Source: Lichenostomus cassidix
Lineage: Eukaryota; Chordata; Aves; Passeriformes; Meliphagidae
Assembly: GCA_008360975.2 (NCBI GenBank)
Contig: CM039184.1
Location: 33,591,797 to 33,655,796, forward strand
Length of the DNA: 64,000 nucleotides
Reading direction: 5' to 3'
Shown: in pieces, positions 46,607-58,535 of the stretch
Layout: each line of letters opens with the position of its first letter
Numbering within the stretch: the stretch's first letter is position 1
Position numbers and translations under genes: made by a program
The notes under the pieces: model-generated
What the model saw: only the letters and a program-made list of their open reading frames with translations
Told to the model about the DNA's origin: nothing
The model's database searches: none

Positions 46607-46611
46607 CCATC
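46607..46611. repeat. Target-site duplication of ERVL-type solo LTR
   Basis: ccatc, repeated exactly at 47151-47155 on the other side of the LTR. Confidence 0.85.
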
Positions 46612-47150
46612 TGTAGTGATTTAACCCCAGCCAGAAACCAAATGTAACAGCTAGAAAACTCGTGGGCTGAGATTAAGCCAGTTTAATAGGGAAAGCAAAA
46701 GCTGTGCACACAAGCAAAGCAAAACAAAGAATTAATTCACGTTTCCCATGGGCAGGCAAGTGTCCAGCCATCTCCAGGAGAGCAGGGCTTGATCATGTGT
46801 AATGGTGATTTGGAAAGACACACATCATCGCTCCAAGCATTCCCCCCCTTCCCCCTTCTTCCCCCCAGTTTACATACTGTGCATGATGTAATTTGGTGTG
46901 GAATATCCCTTTGGTCAGTTGGGGTCACCTGTCCTGGCTGTGTCTCCTCCCAGCCTCCCATGCAGCCCCAATTTCCTCACCAGCATGGGTGGGTGGTATG
47001 AGAAGCAGAAAAGGCCTTGGCTCTGTGTAAGCCCTGCTTAGCAATAACAGGAACATCTCTGTTATCAACCCTGTTCAGCACAAATCCAAAACACAGCCTC
47101 ATGCCAGCTACCGGGAAGAAAATTAACTCAGCCCCAGCAAAACCAGCACA
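46612..47150 (-). mobile_element. ERVL-type solo LTR, minus strand
   Basis: 539 bp; on the minus strand it begins TGTGCTGGTTTTGCTGGGGC and ends with GGGGTTAAATCACTACA, both ends TG...CA. I recognise it as an LTR family abundant in bird genomes and usually classified as ERVL. Its minus-strand order includes aaggccttttctgcttctca, actgaccaaagggatattcc and ctggagatggctggacactt. The perfect 5-bp duplication ccatc flanks it. No internal ERV sequence is present, so it is a solo LTR. A C-rich tract (46842-46866) is part of the family. Short frames across it on both strands are not genes. Confidence 0.88.
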
Positions 47151-50100
47151 CCATCTCAAAAATTGTTTAGTCACATGTCGTCTCCTTTCCTCTGTTCATT
47201 TGCACTCCACAGGTTCATGTTACTGACTGAAGCCTCCATTGATTTACCAATTATTAAACAGAAGAGCATAGAACTTCTCCCTCATTTAGTCTGGAGAAAA
47301 GAACAGCTGCTGCAAGGAGTTCAGACGTAAACCATGCCTGTGGTTTGCATGGAAGTAGTAGTTAGCATGGAAGAGCTTCAACTTTGTGAAATATCAAGAT
47401 GGGAGAAGCAATAAGCATGAGGGTAAATAATATAGTTCATTAATTTGCATAACTGTTCAGCACTCCACGATTTTTCCCTTGCCCATATACATACACACAT
47501 TTGAAATGATCTGAAAACATGACGTATTGCAGATTTTTTTCAAAAGTCAAAAAAGTGAGATGTGACTGCATATGCACAACAGGTATGCACACTGGCAAAA
47601 GAGTCAAAGATGGAAGGATCACAGAAACTAAAATATATTATGTGATTTATGTATGTCATCTAAGCTAGTTCAGTTTAAAATATTCATACAAACCCAGACA
47701 GTTAAAAATCTAGAAATGTTTACAGGAACATTCTGCTAAGAACTCCAAGTACTAAAAATATGAATAGAAGAAAAAAAAAATATTGTTTCATGATACTACT
47801 ATCTGCTTCATTCCATGTAATTATAACTTAAATGACCATGCAAGACAAGACCATAGTTTCTACCCCTTATTCCCCTTAGTTTTATTAGCCCTTCTTTCCT
47901 CAGCATTTCAGTGTTCCTGAAAGTAATACTTGACCTCCCCAGGGAAGATCTTAATGGTGCTTCTACAGAGTTGGATTTTTGTACCAACTGTTCAGTTAAT
48001 CATCCCTGTCTATCACTTGGCCAATAGCAAGCAGTATAGTGGAAACATACAGAATCACAAATCCTACTGCCTGGAAATTCTTTTTGAATACTGAGCTCTT
48101 TAATAATGACCACACGCAACATAGGTGCACAAAGGTAAATATAGCAGAAAAATAATTTGTGAAACTATTATTGAGTAAATAGTGATCATGTGATATTTGT
48201 TTATGAAACCTTTCTCTTGCAAGAATATTTTATTTCAAATAACTGTTGAAAGTACCACCAAAAAATTGAAAGTACCAATAAAAAGTGGTATTGGACATTC
48301 AGAATAATGGCAATCATTTTCTAGGACATATATGTTGCCCATAAAACCTCATACTGCAGTCTTTCTATTTATTTAGGTCAAGAATTTGTATTCTAAGTTG
48401 ATTATAATGTTGTATATAGAGCCAGCATCAAAATTTCTCATACTACATACAGTGTTTCCTAGGATAAGTTATACATGCATTTATTTCACATAGGTGTATG
48501 TAAGAAAACAGTAGACAGTGAATAATATGAGGTAATTTTCTTGTTTTTAGTTAGGCAATCTTTCTGTTCAAGTTTTACCTGTCAATTTGGAAAGAAAAGA
48601 ATATTTTATACTCCTTTTTAGTTGTTTTTTTCTTAATGCCAAGATTCTTTCAAGGAATAAACTTCTAGAGAAGAGTGACTACTCTTTTTTTACCCTATTC
48701 CTTTTCTGTCGTGTAATTTCATTAATATTGCATCCAAAATATTTTGTATAGCAAAAGCCTCCTCCCAAAGATGCCTTACAATATTTCTCCTGCCAGAAAT
48801 TTATGGCAGATGATGTATTCTGCATGCTGTTTTTTCAGAATACCTGATTTCAGCACTTTTTTTAAACCGGGCAATGTTTGCCTTCTATTCACAAATTCAA
48901 TTACCCTTTCTTGATATGGAATAGTCTTTTACATTATTTTATTTTGCAATTTCAAGTCTTCTTCTTGCTGGTTTTTGCTTGGCTTGCTTATTTAGGTCTT
49001 CCTGCCTTGATGATGTGTCAGCATGTCTTATCATGGGGGAAAAAAGAGCCAAGAAGTAAAAAGTAGCTTCAGTTCCCACTTTGAATCAAGTTCAGGTGCA
49101 GACTTCTTGTTTTCCTGCCAAGATTAAAGCCTTCTAAGTAGCAACTCAAACATAAGGGACTCATTCCTCACTAGAACAGCTGAAACTTCATCATCCCCGG
49201 ATGGCATCAGCTGCAAAGAGAGCTAAGAGGCAGCTAAATAGAGCTTGTGAGTAAATACTGGGTGACAGGCACACACTGACACACTCAGATAGGTTTTAAT
49301 TTTCATATCCCAAAATAAGACTGTGAACATGGCTATGTACAGATAGGTCCGAAAAGTCATTAATTCAGCCAGTATCTACATTTGAATAAAAGATTCTACT
49401 CAAGACACTGAAATTCTTGTAAGCCACAAATTACTTTTTTTTATAAGATAATATGAAATTACCAGTATGAGCAAGCACTCCTTTTTGATATAGGTGTCTT
49501 TCATGCTGTCTAAAAATATCACAACACTGATTTCACATTTACAGTAAGCCTAAGCATTTCAGCCCCCAGGCAATTCACAGTGTTTGCAGTTACAGTTAGA
49601 CGTGCTCTTAAAAACCCAAAGTGTACTCTTGCTCTTCATCACCACCTCAGATGTTAAGCTACCCTATCTCTCACAGACACTACTGGCAAAAGATCAACTT
49701 CCAGTAAACCCTTCTCTGTAATTTTCATTTCTGCTGGACACATATTGTCACGGCACAAGCTGAATTTCTCTCTTGTTTCTCATTTCCCAGGCAGGCCTCT
49801 TTCTATTCTCAGGTCTCACCTTGTTTGGTTACAAGGACTTAGGAAAGCAAATTAGGCAAGTTGTCCTGCTGAAGAGCTCAGTTGACTTAGAAGTACCGAT
49901 TCACCAGGTTTTCTCCCCAAGGACTGTTGCTCAGTGATGTCAACCTCTTCTTCCAGAGAAAGTGTTCCACTCTGAACAAAACCTGTGACATCACATTTCA
50001 TTCTTTGAATTTAATAGCTGACACAGCCAATTAAAAATGGTGAGTAGGAAGATAAAGTAGTATGATAGTCTATAATTGTTCAGGTAACAGTAATGTGACC

Positions 50101-53100
50101 ACTAGCATTCTGGTGAAGGTTATCCTAAATTTCTGAGGGCATTTGCCATACTGCACAGATGAACTTGCCAGATTCAGCAGTTTCAGTGTACCATTTTACA
50201 TATCTAATTTTCAAGCTGCTGTATCTCTGTTACACATTTTTTGTCAAGAATATTCAGAAGCACTAGCAAGATACAAGGAGATGAAAATTGATCATGAAGA
50301 TCTGAAAGATTTCCAAACATATTCTACTGCATTTATAATATGATGTTTCACCTTGGTTTTGATCACTCCTTGTCTAAAGCCAAATTAACACAACAAAATA
50401 ATGGCATTCAGTCAATTAATACATTCTGAGTTACTGCATTAGATGTCGCTATCATTTAGAGGAACAGTACATATTTGGTCTAGGTGGATTTAGCAATGAA
50501 TATCTTAATGGTGATTAAGTACCTTCTAGCTCATCATATAGAGACACAGTTCCATTTTTCTGATGGTTGTTAAAGGTGACAAAATTACTGTTGGCAGTTG
50601 CACTCTGTTCCCCCCAGAACAAGAGTCAAATTCAGAATCCATGCAATAAAAGAATGTTGCCTAAGTGTGCTACTGAGTTTGACAGGTTGAAATAATCTCA
50701 GTAGGACAGCAAGGACAGACTGAAACAAAATAGGTCTCATAAAGGTGTCCACAGTGCTTAGGGATCATATTGTTCAACTGACAGAAGTGATGGAAAATTA
50801 AGATACTGCTTCCCTATAGCAAAACGTTCCACACCTGCCTCCCCCACATCGTGATTGCTAAGATAATTACTGCTGTGTAAAGACCTTGTAATAACATGAA
50901 CTCACATGTTCAGGATAAAGATGGGGTAACTGTGTTGCCCTGTAACAATGGACTGTGTGTTGTGTACCGAATTTGCAAGGCCTCAGGACTGAGCCTTGTC
51001 CAGGTTTATCTATTTAACCTTTTCTTGACCTGCCTGCAACCGCTTTTTACTTTGTAAGCACAAAATAGCAATTTTTCCTAAATTATCAGGTTCTAGGGCT
51101 ACTTTTTTTATCTGTGTTATCTTCTATAGTATAATCATCATTTTATACAGAAAGAAATAACAAGGAATTATTCCATCCAGAATGGGACATTCATGGATAA
51201 TGTAATAATACAGAAAAATACAGACCTGGTGCAACAGCAGAGGCATGAGAAGTGAAGAAACATGGTGGAGCAGAGAGGAGTACAGGCATGAGAAAATAAA
51301 AGATGGGGCACAGGTCTGGAACTGAAAACCCTGCAGCTATAAACAGCTCACCTGTGGTCACTAAAACAAAAGTGGACCTGCAACTGAAAAAAAGGGGGTA
51401 TAGCAAAGAAAAAAGTAGTATCCAACACATGTAAAAGGCTCAAAATTTGAATGTGAAGCTGCAGAACAATGAAGAATGACAGATAATGAAGAAAAATTGT
51501 CAAAGTGTGTTAGCACACATACACAAACAATCCCACACAGATCCTTGAGCCACAGAGAAGAAACCATCAACATGAATATGTTATTCCTAGCAAAGGCTAG
51601 GGAACCACTGTAGCACCCTCACCAACACCAGAATGAAACCACTAGACTTATGTCCCAGAAGTGTCAGGGAGCTTAGGAGCATGTGAATTTTAATGCTTTT
51701 TTTCATTATTATTATTATTATTAAACTTTTCTGTATACATGTATTGTTGCTATTTCTGTAATAATTGCATTTGGATCAGTAATGGTTCTTGGATTAGACT
51801 ATTAAGATTTCGATTATGCTAGCAATAAATTCCTAGGTCTATGTGAGGTGTGTCTCATTTCTGCCCACAGACAATGTTTGGAGTAAAACAGTGGCTGGCA
51901 TTTCTAGCTACACAGTAGTTCTGAAAAAAATAAATGGAACAAATGCTAAGGAAAGGTCAACTTCTGCAGAGTAGTTGTATGTAACTTAATTATTCAGTAA
52001 TATTTAATTAAAAAGGGAAAGCAATTATTCAAATGTTTTGCTTACTCTCCCAAATACTTCTGTAACATTGCTATGTATAAATGGGACTGTATCTCTAATT
52101 TTGAGAACACTGTATTCTGTTCTCCTTCATAGTATACTGGTTTATTTTCAAACAAGAAAACCGCATTATAAAAACCCTTGGAGGCCAAAATGTTAGTCAG
52201 TATGTCAGAAAACCTACTACTCTTGCTACTAAAATTAGCTATATTTTGTCTAAATATATTTAAGCACCTTTTGTACTTATTTCTTCCAATGTCAGCACTG
52301 TTCATTACCCAAAAATTATCTACACTGCCCATTATGTTTACCATTCTAAAATATTCAATGACTGTCATCATACTTCTCAGTCTTTATTTTGCCAAGCAGA
52401 AAGCTTTTTTAACTTTCCCATTGAGACAAATCTTATGTTTCCATAACACCATTAACACTTCTTTCTACTCACTGCAGTTAGATTCCATCTCTCCTGAACT
52501 TGAATAAGAATTGATAGTCTTATTATAAATCCTTACTGTTAATCTTTAAGTGTTTGCCTTGTCATTTGTACTATTAGATTTACTGTTTAATTAGATCACA
52601 CTTTAGTTCCTTTTGTTCACAGTGCTGTCAAGCTTCTTTTCCTCCTGCTCTCCACACTTTCATGAGGATCTGTCAGCATATTGCAAGTATACATTGAGCA
52701 GTACATTTAAAAATTGTACTTTTTGTGCCTTATGAAATCATGAAATCACTTTTGAAATCACTTTTGAAATTATTAAATATTATCTGTTTAACCCCAAGCT
52801 CAGAGGAACAAGACTTGAAAGCTCCTTTTATTTTAATAATTTGCCAGTAAGTATAACACTTCCTGCTTAATCTGTTCCACACATAACTTCCACGTTTTAT
52901 CTCTGACCCCATCTTAATCTACCTACTGCTTTCCCAAGTGTCACAATGTCAAATGCTTTGTTGAAATCTATACATATGAATCATTTTTAGTTTCTTTTGA
53001 CTGACCAATCATCCTTCCAGTCAAAGAAAAGTGTCAGATCAGCTAGAACTATAAAATATTCAAGCTTGAACTTTTATGATAGCCTGTTTTCCAACTTCTT

Positions 53101-54249
53101 CTATTAATCCAAAAGAATTAACTCCCTGCAGCTGAAGATCTTGCACCCTCACTGACCTCAAAGCAAACAATTTTAAAGTACAGTATTTGACTTGTCTTCC
53201 TATATTATTACAGGTTGAATAGAAAATTATCACCAGCTTTATACTGATATCTGTAATTGAAGATCTACACCGCTCTGCCAAATCCATAATCTGTACAATT
53301 CTATGCACAGTTCTACAGCATCAGGAGGCTTTAACCAACACTAAAAAAGCAAAACCTTATTAATCAAGCAGTTATTTAATGGGCATTTTTGCAACAACAG
53401 ACTGGAGAAGAGTCTGTCTGTAGATGAAATTGCCATTTCAGCAGTACAGCATCCTTTTCACCTCATCTTTTATCACTGTACCCATATCAGAACTATATGC
53501 TTTGAAAATTTCAGGTGAAGAAACTGAATATTTTTCCAAGCATTTAGCTGACCTTCCAAGCACTCATGAGTTTCTTACCTAACTGATTTACTTCATCTAT
53601 TTTCGTATAACTATCTTGCCCATGACCTTCAAAAGCTGAAAGGTACTAAATGCCTGTATATACCTGTAAAATAAAGCAGCCCAAACCATTCATCCTCTAA
53701 CATGTTAAAGGCAGTCCTAGCATTAACCAGCAATTTTCGAAATTATTCCTGGCCTGGACACAGTTCTGAACTAGCACAGAATGCAGATCATTATAAAATC
53801 TGCAGTTTTCTGATGGCTGGTAGCCTCCTGTTTCTAAGACTCAGTTTAAAAGTAGCAGCGCAGGCTACTCAGTGTCAATTAGTTGGTATCAATTCTCAGA
53901 AACGTCCCCGGGCATGCTTAACTTACTGGTCTAAATGTACATATGCACAGCCTGGGCACTTAGCTGCTGAGGAAATCTTGCACTGCAAATTAAAAAACAG
54001 ATGTAAACAGATCCTTTCAACCTTTAATATACACAGAACAAGAAATCAGTTTGTAATTCCTTATTTCTCCCTTTCCCCATTCTGGAAACATACAGGGATT
54101 AAAAGATGGCACTAGGAAGAATTACTTCATGGCATATAAAATTAGAGCCCCAAACACTCTCCTCATCAATAGGTATTTGATCCAGCAAACTTTTCCACAG
54201 ACAAACAACCTCACATTATGCAAATACATTTTTTTCACACCTTCAGTTA
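47151..54249. other. Gene-free AT-rich stretch
   Basis: No supported gene; frames up to 137 codons (53702-54115, +) have no domain I recognise. An (att)n microsatellite lies at about 51705-51721. The 50870-51060 part (with tgttgccctgtaacaatgga and ccttttcttgacctgcctgc) may be an old LTR fragment but lacks boundaries. A local duplication of gaaatcacttttgaaat-like words is at 52736-52770. Confidence 0.5.
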
Positions 54250-54345
54250 GAATCATGAAATCATAGAATCAGTAAGGCTGGAAAATACCTTCAGGATCAT
54301 CAAGTCCAACTTCAGCAACTAAATGTACACCAGAGACCTGACACT
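54250..54345 (-). mobile_element. CR1 LINE 3' tail, minus strand
   Basis: atcatgaaatcatagaatca followed by ggctggaaaataccttcagg and atcatcaagtccaac is the reverse complement of a CR1 3' terminus, including its octamer-like tail. It decays into unassigned sequence; 54380-54690 is GC-richer and may be another repeat that I cannot name. Confidence 0.75.
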
Positions 54346-55649
54346 TGGATGTATTAATGGCCCTGGCCAATTTTTCTTCTGGGGTCAGCTCCCCCATTAC
54401 AGGCCCCACAATCCACTTCATCTTAGCCCTGGGTGGCAGTCATAGAGTACCAGCTCCCAGCTCCACCATACAACCCGTGGGTCCTGACCCTGACCTCTGG
54501 ACTGGCTTTCCAGCCTGACCTCATGTCTGCCTTATCACCACAAACCCAGCAGGAAGTCTCAACTGTCGCTTAAGCTTGTCTGTGTGCTCTGGTCTGCCCT
54601 GCTTGCTTCATTCAGGTCCTCAGCTGGCCACACTATACACTCTGCTTCCCACCCCCGAGGGAGCAGACAGCCCCTGCTGCTCCCTAATGGTGTGAATCAG
54701 TAACTAATCTCTTGTTAAAGAACAGATTTCAATTTTTTTTCAATATCTTTTGAAGTTCTGTGACATACATATAAAGCCTGTTCATTGCCCAAGGTCAAGG
54801 TGGCTACATCAGTCACATCAACCAGCCAAGCCAAAATGCAAATTTTCATCCTAGAAAAATTTTGCTACTGGAGTTTCTAATAGGTTGGTTTAGGAAACAG
54901 TCTTATTTAATATTTCCACTCACGGCCTTAGCTTGAGGAGTAGATACATACTAAAGAGGTTGACTAGTGTCACAGAGTTGACATGGATACAAAGGAAACC
55001 AGGAATATGCTTGGAAAAAGTTAAAAAGACAACCTGAAGAACAGAAATAGTACAAGCTGAATGAGATCTTACACAACCAAACACAGGCACAGGAAGATAG
55101 CAGCTTCCCATATGACCTTCTACTATAAGCACAGATGACAATAATATTAGTTGAAAATGAAAAAGATATGAGAAATGAGAGAACATAATGGACTAGTCCA
55201 GTGTCTGGTGGCTGCAAACCACCTTTGTGAAGTGTCTCTGCAGAAGACAAACATGAACAAAAGTTGCCCCGACTCTGTCGTGACCAGAGTGTATTAGATG
55301 AATTCTTACTATTCATTCCCCATCTGAATTAAAACATGAGACTGTTCTCATTACAGCACTGATGGTCTTAAGCTAAAAGCAGTTTGAGATGGGTTTTTGC
55401 CGCAAGAAAAACATTTAGCTCACTCCCCCCACTGGTGGCATGACAGCACTAATCAAAACCACAGGTAAAGTGCATTCTCTATTAACAGTCATTTCTGTGG
55501 CCTGTTTGAGAACTGGTAAGCTAGTCACTTTCCTATCCTCTCCTATGCTCATTAAAATATAAGATAAAGAAAGGAAGTTTCAATTCTAAGCTGAATTAAT
55601 TTGTGTTTTCTGGTCTGGTCCTTTTTCCCCCTTCCTTTCCTTTAGACCA
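54346..55649. other. Gene-free stretch
   Basis: A GC-richer segment (54380-54690) is followed by AT-rich sequence. The two overlapping minus-strand frames at 54920-55316 have no recognisable domain; the longer is hydrophobic and Ser/Cys-rich, as expected of a chance frame. Confidence 0.45.
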
Positions 55650-55847
55650 TCAATAAAACATTAGTTGTGAATGGCTGACTTGTTCCATTTCCAGTAGGTA
55701 TACTCCACACTCACTGCAAGGCTTTTCATTGTGAAAATGTTTTTGACACAACATCGCTATGTTACCATCTGCCTGAGTGACAAATCCCAGATAAACAGCT
55801 TTATTGGGACACTCTCTGTCCCTTAACATGCGATCCATGCTAAACGT
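55650..55847 (-). CDS. Possible terminal coding exon with Cys/His motif
   Basis: On the minus strand 62 codons from ATG (MDRMLRDREC...) to TGA. The product contains C10, C31, H34, H36, C41 and C44 in the order C-x20-C-x2-H-x-H-x4-C-x2-C, which looks like a zinc-binding module rather than random translation, and there is an acidic C-terminal part (YLLEMEQ). Upstream in the same frame three codons extend to TAG, whose AG (55848-55849) could be a splice acceptor, although the polypyrimidine tract is weak. It may therefore be the last exon of a gene lying to the right, a single-exon small gene, or a retrocopy fragment. I do not recognise the family. Confidence 0.3.
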   Translation of the reverse strand, partial: TFSMDRMLRDRECPNKAVYLGFVTQADGNIAMLCQKHFHNEKPCSECGVYLLEMEQVSHSQLMFY

Positions 55848-58397
55848 CTAGTAGCAGTTTTAAATATCTTCAGACCAAAACCAAACACTTCAGCTTGCAC
55901 TGTATGGAATACATTGAAAGGGTATACTAGAATATAAAGTACTGATGCCAATACAGAGAAAGGAAAGTGAAAAACAGACACCACATTTATTATTTATTAA
56001 GAAGGAGGAAAAAAGCCCAAATAACCTACAATCCAAGCCATGCTGTTTTTTCCATCTCATGATGGATGTCATAACGAGGTGCAAGGAAGGAACAGGAATG
56101 AAAGTTAGTCCTTCCCCTTGGAGGCAGGCTAGGAATCTGAATGTTTTGTACTTCATAGCAAATGCTGAAAGAGCAAAGGTCCTTTACTGCCATCACCTGG
56201 TATAAAGGAAACCAGAAAAAGAAACTTGATACAGTCAAAACTCATAAAGTTCTGTGCTGTTATGCAGATACAATGACAACATAGACTGAGATTCTCATGA
56301 GAGTAGTCAGAGAAGCAGTGAAACTAGAAAACAGTATCTCTCAAGAGAAATATATATACCTCCATTCAACATCTGCACAATGAAACCAAACATGATCTCT
56401 GCAAAACACAGACACCATTCCACACCCCAGCAGGGCCAGGCTTCCAGACCTGGTGTGCTCACAGAAGGACCTGTAGAATTAAACCTGCAGTTACCAAGAA
56501 GATAAGAAAATAATGGACAGCTCTAGAAGATTTAGGAGAAAAATGTCAGAATGGAAAGCAGAATGATCAGATGTATCAGACACAAAGGCAGTGATACTGT
56601 AAAAACTCCATTTGTTGATCATGGTAAAATTTAGTCAAATATTATTGTTTTTCTTTGTGTTCCACACTGACACTAAAATACATGCAGGTGTTGTTTGAAG
56701 AGATGATACAAAATAGTGTTCTAATCTACAAATATATGTAATTTGTCTGCTCTTCAATAGATCCCATATAGAAATATATCTTACAGCTTGGTGTGACAGA
56801 TATTTCTACAGCTGAAAGCAAAAAAGGAATAAAAGAGACCACAATCACTGAATACTACTCATCCTCCACTGCATGATCATTCAAGATTAGGCTGAGCTGC
56901 TAAATATTGAAGATACAATAAAAAACTAGTAAGAGCTATTGAAATAGGCCCCTCAAAGCATTTTTGGGTCAAAAATAAAGATTAATCCACTAACTTTGGA
57001 TCACTTCTCAGAGATTTTGTATCCACCTTTCTAACTCACTGCAGTGATTTAGTTCTAAAAAATACTCAGATGGTATAGTAGACCAGCTCTCTGTTGTTTC
57101 CTATTCATAGATATCAATAACGAGTTTTAAGACTCTCAAAATAATATAGGGAAAAGCATCATTAATTCTTTCAATTAAGTTTGTGCTGTCAGGAGAGAAA
57201 TATTTCCATAGTTTGATGTTCAATATATTGTCCCTTCTTATTAAATAAGGTAAAGAAAAGTGACACTAAAAATGTTGATGCATTTCAAAGTCTGAAAGAA
57301 TGAAGTTTCAGAAAAGCTGCAAATTCAAAGAATAGAAAACTCACAATACTGATGTAATACATTTCTCCATTTTTTTAAGTGTGTATTAGCAAGGCAGGAA
57401 AGATGCATAACTGTCACTTATATATTTCTTGAACACTTGGCAAAAGCTGTCAGGTGAGGCTTTGATTTGGACAAGCAGCAAACAGGTTATACAGCAAACA
57501 GGTTATACAGCAAACCTGTATTCACCCAAGTATTGTGGATGTAATACTAGTTTAAAACCTAGCATAAATGTCATTGGTATAGATATTTATGGCTCTTTCA
57601 TACGAGATACCTGTTCCTAATATTTGTGTCGCGTTTCAAATAAACTCAAAAAGAGAAGTGAAGACCAAAAAATGAAAATCAAACCAAAATGTACACAGGC
57701 TCAATTAAAGTTTTAATCAAATCCTTGTGCCCACTTTTTGAAAATATTTCTTAGCTGTCACACCAATCCCAAATAAAAATAACAGGCTTTACCTATAGAA
57801 AACCTAGCACATTAAATATGTTATGAGAGAAGTGACAATATGAAGCATAAGAATAGAAAATGCACCCTGTGGAGCTGGAGTGCAAACGGTTCGTGCACTA
57901 CACAAAGACACCAGCTCATGGCAGCACCGCTGAAACAGCACTCATGAGGAGCTGTGCTAAACTGCAAACTCTCTGCTTGCACACAGAAATATTTCCAAAT
58001 ACACTTTTGAACATTTACGTAGAAAAAAAAAAAAACATTTTTTCCCATGACCAACAATCAAATACAGGAATTTGTTCCAAAAGAGAATTTGTAGTGAAGA
58101 CAAATTTTGAAAATAAAGTAAGATGCCAACACTAACTATGAAATCCAGCAAAAGTGAAAACACCAGCATAAAACACTAACTTGAGTTTTGCATAATCTCC
58201 TTAGCTTATAAAAGAAGCAAAGCAACTAAGGGAACTGTTTCAAAATGTGCTAAAAACTGTAGAAGCCCATATCCCAGTGGAAGTCAGAGATTTAAGGAAG
58301 ATTATTATCATATTGATACAGTGTTTTTTTCAAAGTGCTGTTGGACCAACAGGATTCAATTTCCACTCTTGGCTTTGTCATATATACAGAAAGCAAA
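55848..58397. other. Gene-free stretch
   Basis: Short overlapping frames on both strands at 55890-56238 and 57821-58169 are not convincing. A local duplication of caaacaggttatacag occurs at 57479-57510. No repeat family was recognised. Confidence 0.5.
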
Positions 58398-58535
58398 GAA
58401 TCATGGAACAATGCAGGTTGGAAGATACCTTTGGAAGTCATCTTGCCCGAGCCCCTGTTCAAAGCAGAGCCACTTCTGAAGTAGAACAGGTTGCTCAGGG
58501 TCTTATGCAGCCAAGATCTGGAAAGCTCCAAGGGT
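58398..58535 (-). mobile_element. CR1 LINE 3' fragment, minus strand
   Basis: atcatggaacaatgcaggtt, ggaagatacctttggaagtc, agcccctgttcaaagcagag and acaggttgctcagggtctta follow the order of the reverse-complemented CR1 3' end. The fragment is short and decayed. The 96-codon plus frame across it is not a gene. Confidence 0.75.

Noticed and set aside
46789..47226. Plus- and minus-strand frames of 65-74 codons
   Set aside because: They lie wholly or mostly inside the ERVL-type solo LTR.
50870..51060. Possible old LTR fragment
   Set aside because: Looks like LTR-type sequence in places but lacks ends, duplication and a family that I can name.
53702..54115. 137-codon plus-strand frame
   Set aside because: No recognisable domain or homology, and it lies in otherwise featureless DNA.
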